Source: Musa acuminata AAA Group (lineage: Eukaryota > Streptophyta > Magnoliopsida > Zingiberales > Musaceae). From it: a stretch of DNA of 64,000 nucleotides. The DNA lies in contig NC_088357.1 in the NCBI RefSeq assembly GCF_036884655.1, forward strand, positions 48,829,501 through 48,893,500. Reading direction: 5' to 3'. Under the pieces are notes generated by a model, which was given only the letters and a program-made list of their open reading frames with translations, was not told where the DNA came from and made no database searches. Below are positions 61,922 to 64,000 of this stretch, piece after piece; position 1 is the first letter of the stretch, and each line of letters begins with the position of its first letter. The translations under genes and the position numbers were made by a program.

Positions 61922-62582
61922 GTATACTTATGGAAGAGAATACTGTCTCCAGTTTTGTCCACTCAGCCTCTGTACTTTTCTCCTCTTTCTTTTTGTAATA
62001 TGTACCATGGCAGGTGGTATTTGTCATGCATTTTCTTATTTCTTGTCCTTTCATAGGTGACCTTTATTGTTGGTCTTTATATTTGGTGATTGGTTTTTTG
62101 GTCATTCAGTTAGTTTTGCTTTGTAGTGGATCTCATTATTCCTTTGAAAAAATGAATGTATTGGGCCATCCATTTAGGTTCAGCTGTTGGATTCTTTATC
62201 ACCTTTCTTAAAATTTTAAGTTCATTTTTTCCTATAACAAACTCTTTATAAGCAGATAGTAAAAGAGGGCAATCTTTGTGCTGTATAATTTATCAAATCC
62301 ATAGGCAAAAGTGGCTATGAGATCTCATAACTTTTGTTAGGACAAAAGCCCTAGACACCATGATTTTATTACTAACTAGTATTTGCATGTATCCTGAGTT
62401 ATGAAATGCTATTTGTACTTAAACTTTTTTGTCTAAGTCATCCATCGACGTCCTTTGTATATGTTTATACCATCTTTAGACATTTAGAGGTTTCCTTTGT
62501 TTGCCCATTATACTTTTCCTTTCTTGACCTTTATGTTAGATGTCTTTCTTCTGCCTTTAGTACCTGGAAGCCTTGTATTAAG

Positions 62583-63991
62583 CATGGTTTGCTGTGCCGA
62601 CCTATAATGGGTCGTATGAAGGGATCGACGTGCGGACTGCTCTGTACTGGACGGTCCATAACAGGGGACCCCGTATCGCTCGATACGGGATTTGTACCGA
62701 TCGTAACGGTCGAAATTCGATCGTTATTGACCTGTTTTGGTCGGATTTCAATTGTTACTGATCAATGGTTGGATTTGTTGAATTCAAATGATTCATTTGG
62801 TCGTTTGAACTAGATCTAAGGCTTTTTAAACCTTTTTTATCTCTCATTCTCTCCTCTTTCACTCTCTCTAACTCATCTACTCAGTCACTTTCACACATAT
62901 ATTTCTCTCATTCTTTCATTTGTACTCTCTTGAACTCCACAAAGTTGCGATTTGTGGATTGGATCAAGCTTGAGAGGCTAATTAGAGAGGATTAACGCCT
63001 AAGTTAGAGGAAGAATATCTAATTAAAGGTACATAGATAAATTTTCAATCGTATTCAGCAACTTGCTCGGTCTGGAGATATGGCAGCAATGTGGACAACA
63101 GTGCCTTGACCGACGATGGCGGTGATGTCGAGGAGTCAATGATCTCGTCTATATAGTTTGAGGTTGGTGCATGGACCGAGGAGTAGTATTTTATGCATGC
63201 CACCGAAGATTCAGATTATGGAGCTCGATATGATATTTGGTCATTCTTCTTCGAGCATCAGGACGGCGATCGATCTTATGATATGGAGCATCAGATCAAT
63301 GCCGAAAGTAGTTTTGACATTTTCCAAGCTCCGCACCAATACATGCCATAATCGTACTTATCTCAGGAGTCACTTTAGACACGTGTGGTTCACAACAATC
63401 AAACTACAATCATCGTCATATTGATGCACCAATGACATATGGTGTATCAGTATACTATGTCATGAGATCAATTTCGGGATTGGATCTGACAAACATATCA
63501 TATTGATATATAGATATATAAGATCGAGGATCTTGATCCACCACCCATGGAGTCCCGTCGTTTATTTTGGTGGTAAAACTAGGTACATCCATCGATCGGT
63601 TACTTGATTTATTTGAATATTAAAGTTTTAGTTATTTAACAAATAATCTAACAATTAAAATCATTTCTTTGTAGATGGTTCAATATCAACGGAAGAATGG
63701 TTCGGATGTACTACTAAGTTACTTCTCAAAGCTTGAAAAAGATATGTGCCATTATTATTTCCTAATTTAGATTATTTGTGCTGAAAGTATACTAAATTTA
63801 TATTTATTTTCAACTTAAAAACCTTAATTTTATTTTTTTTATTTTAAAAAAAATTTGGAGCTATTTTCCGTCATTTTTTCGTATCGTCGGTACGCCTTGC
63901 TGTACTGCCACATGGTATGTTGGTATGGAGCGGTATGTATTGTACCATCAGTTGGTTGGTACACTAATACAGGCTGGTGAGGTGAACCTTG
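62583..63991. mobile_element. hAT-like element, 1409 bp, larger member of the GGTACCG-rich family (PP4R3 intron 7)
   Basis: Exact 8-bp target duplication GTATTAAG at 62575-62582 and 63992-63999. Left end CATGGTTTGCTGTGCCG; right end read inward CAAGGTTCACCTCACC, similar to the ends of the 196-bp MITE in intron 2. Subterminal regions have the same TACCG/CGGTA texture. The interior includes a CT-rich leader-like part (62830-62940) and a decayed coding segment at 63115-63351, so it may be a deletion derivative of the autonomous parent. Confidence 0.83.
63115..63351 (+). pseudogene. Decayed coding relic inside the 1.4-kb hAT-like element
   Basis: A frame that looks like real protein, with stops at 63154-63156 and 63184-63186 before its terminal TAA (63349-63351). 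It includes YGARYDIWSFFFEHQDGD and ends in FDIFQAPHQYMP. The Gln/Tyr/His-rich, acidic composition would suit the C-terminal tail of a hAT transposase, but no catalytic motif is present, so the assignment is inference. Confidence 0.4.
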
Positions 63992-64000
63992 GTATTAAGT

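Larger units (their letters stand above)
61922..64000 (+). other. PP4R3 intron 7 (partial)
   Basis: The donor GTATAC follows exon 7 directly. The intron extends to the window edge and consists of AT-rich sequence plus the 1.4-kb hAT-like element. No exon 8 was seen before base 64000. Confidence 0.7.

Noticed and set aside
1..64000. CRISPR arrays, rRNA genes, tRNA genes, metabolic gene cluster
   Set aside because: Looked for; none seen. The tRNA-like matches at 29741 and 35677 are primer-binding sites of retrotransposons.

Overview
This is a plant nuclear window: long, intron-rich genes with GT-AG introns, plant-specific families, Ty1/copia and Ty3/gypsy LTR retrotransposons, hAT-like MITEs and simple repeats. 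The GGTACCG-rich and AGGCGC-rich short transposons and the overall gene style make me suspect a monocot of the banana family (Musaceae). That assignment rests on memory of repeat families and is only moderately sure.

Layout. (1) 1-11665, minus strand: two tandem genes for the chloroplast preprotein receptor TOC159. The downstream copy (ATG at 3048) runs off the left edge and is open over all 1016 visible codons. The upstream copy (7676-11665) is complete, intronless, 1329 aa. (2) 12994-30983, plus strand: complete 16-exon gene for gamma-tubulin complex component 4 (GCP4), 754 aa by my splice model. Intron 5 holds a hAT-like element; intron 14 holds an internally deleted Ty3/gypsy element with intact target-site duplication. 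(3) 34024-46044, minus strand: complete 10-exon gene for the PHS1 dual-specificity phosphatase with an actin-fragmin-kinase-like domain, 926 aa. Intron 8 carries a 5.28-kb Ty1/copia element flanked by TTAAC, whose gag-pol frame is broken by four stop codons. (4) 48753 to the right edge, plus strand: first seven coding exons of the protein phosphatase 4 regulatory subunit 3 gene (SMEK/PSY2 type). Its 8.3-kb intron 6 and its intron 7 are filled with at least four elements of one hAT-like, GGTACCG-rich family.

Gene relations. TOC159 copy 2 and GCP4 are divergent across 1.3 kb. GCP4 and PHS1 are convergent across 3.0 kb, and both act on microtubules: nucleation for GCP4, alpha-tubulin phosphorylation control for PHS1. 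PHS1 and PP4R3 are divergent across 2.7 kb. I see no operon-like or biosynthetic cluster; the genes look like ordinary housekeeping genes whose introns were enlarged by transposons.

The most unusual items are: the hAT-like family caught at several sizes with exact 8-bp target duplications, including a 1.4-kb member with a decayed coding relic; a near-copy of PP4R3 exon 3 stranded about 5.6 kb downstream in intron 6; a decoy copy of the GCP4 exon 15 acceptor that leads straight into a stop; and a tandem TOC159 pair whose copies differ mainly in the acidic domain. All coordinates come from reading the sequence by hand; splice models were checked for phase and against remembered family sequences, not by alignment.
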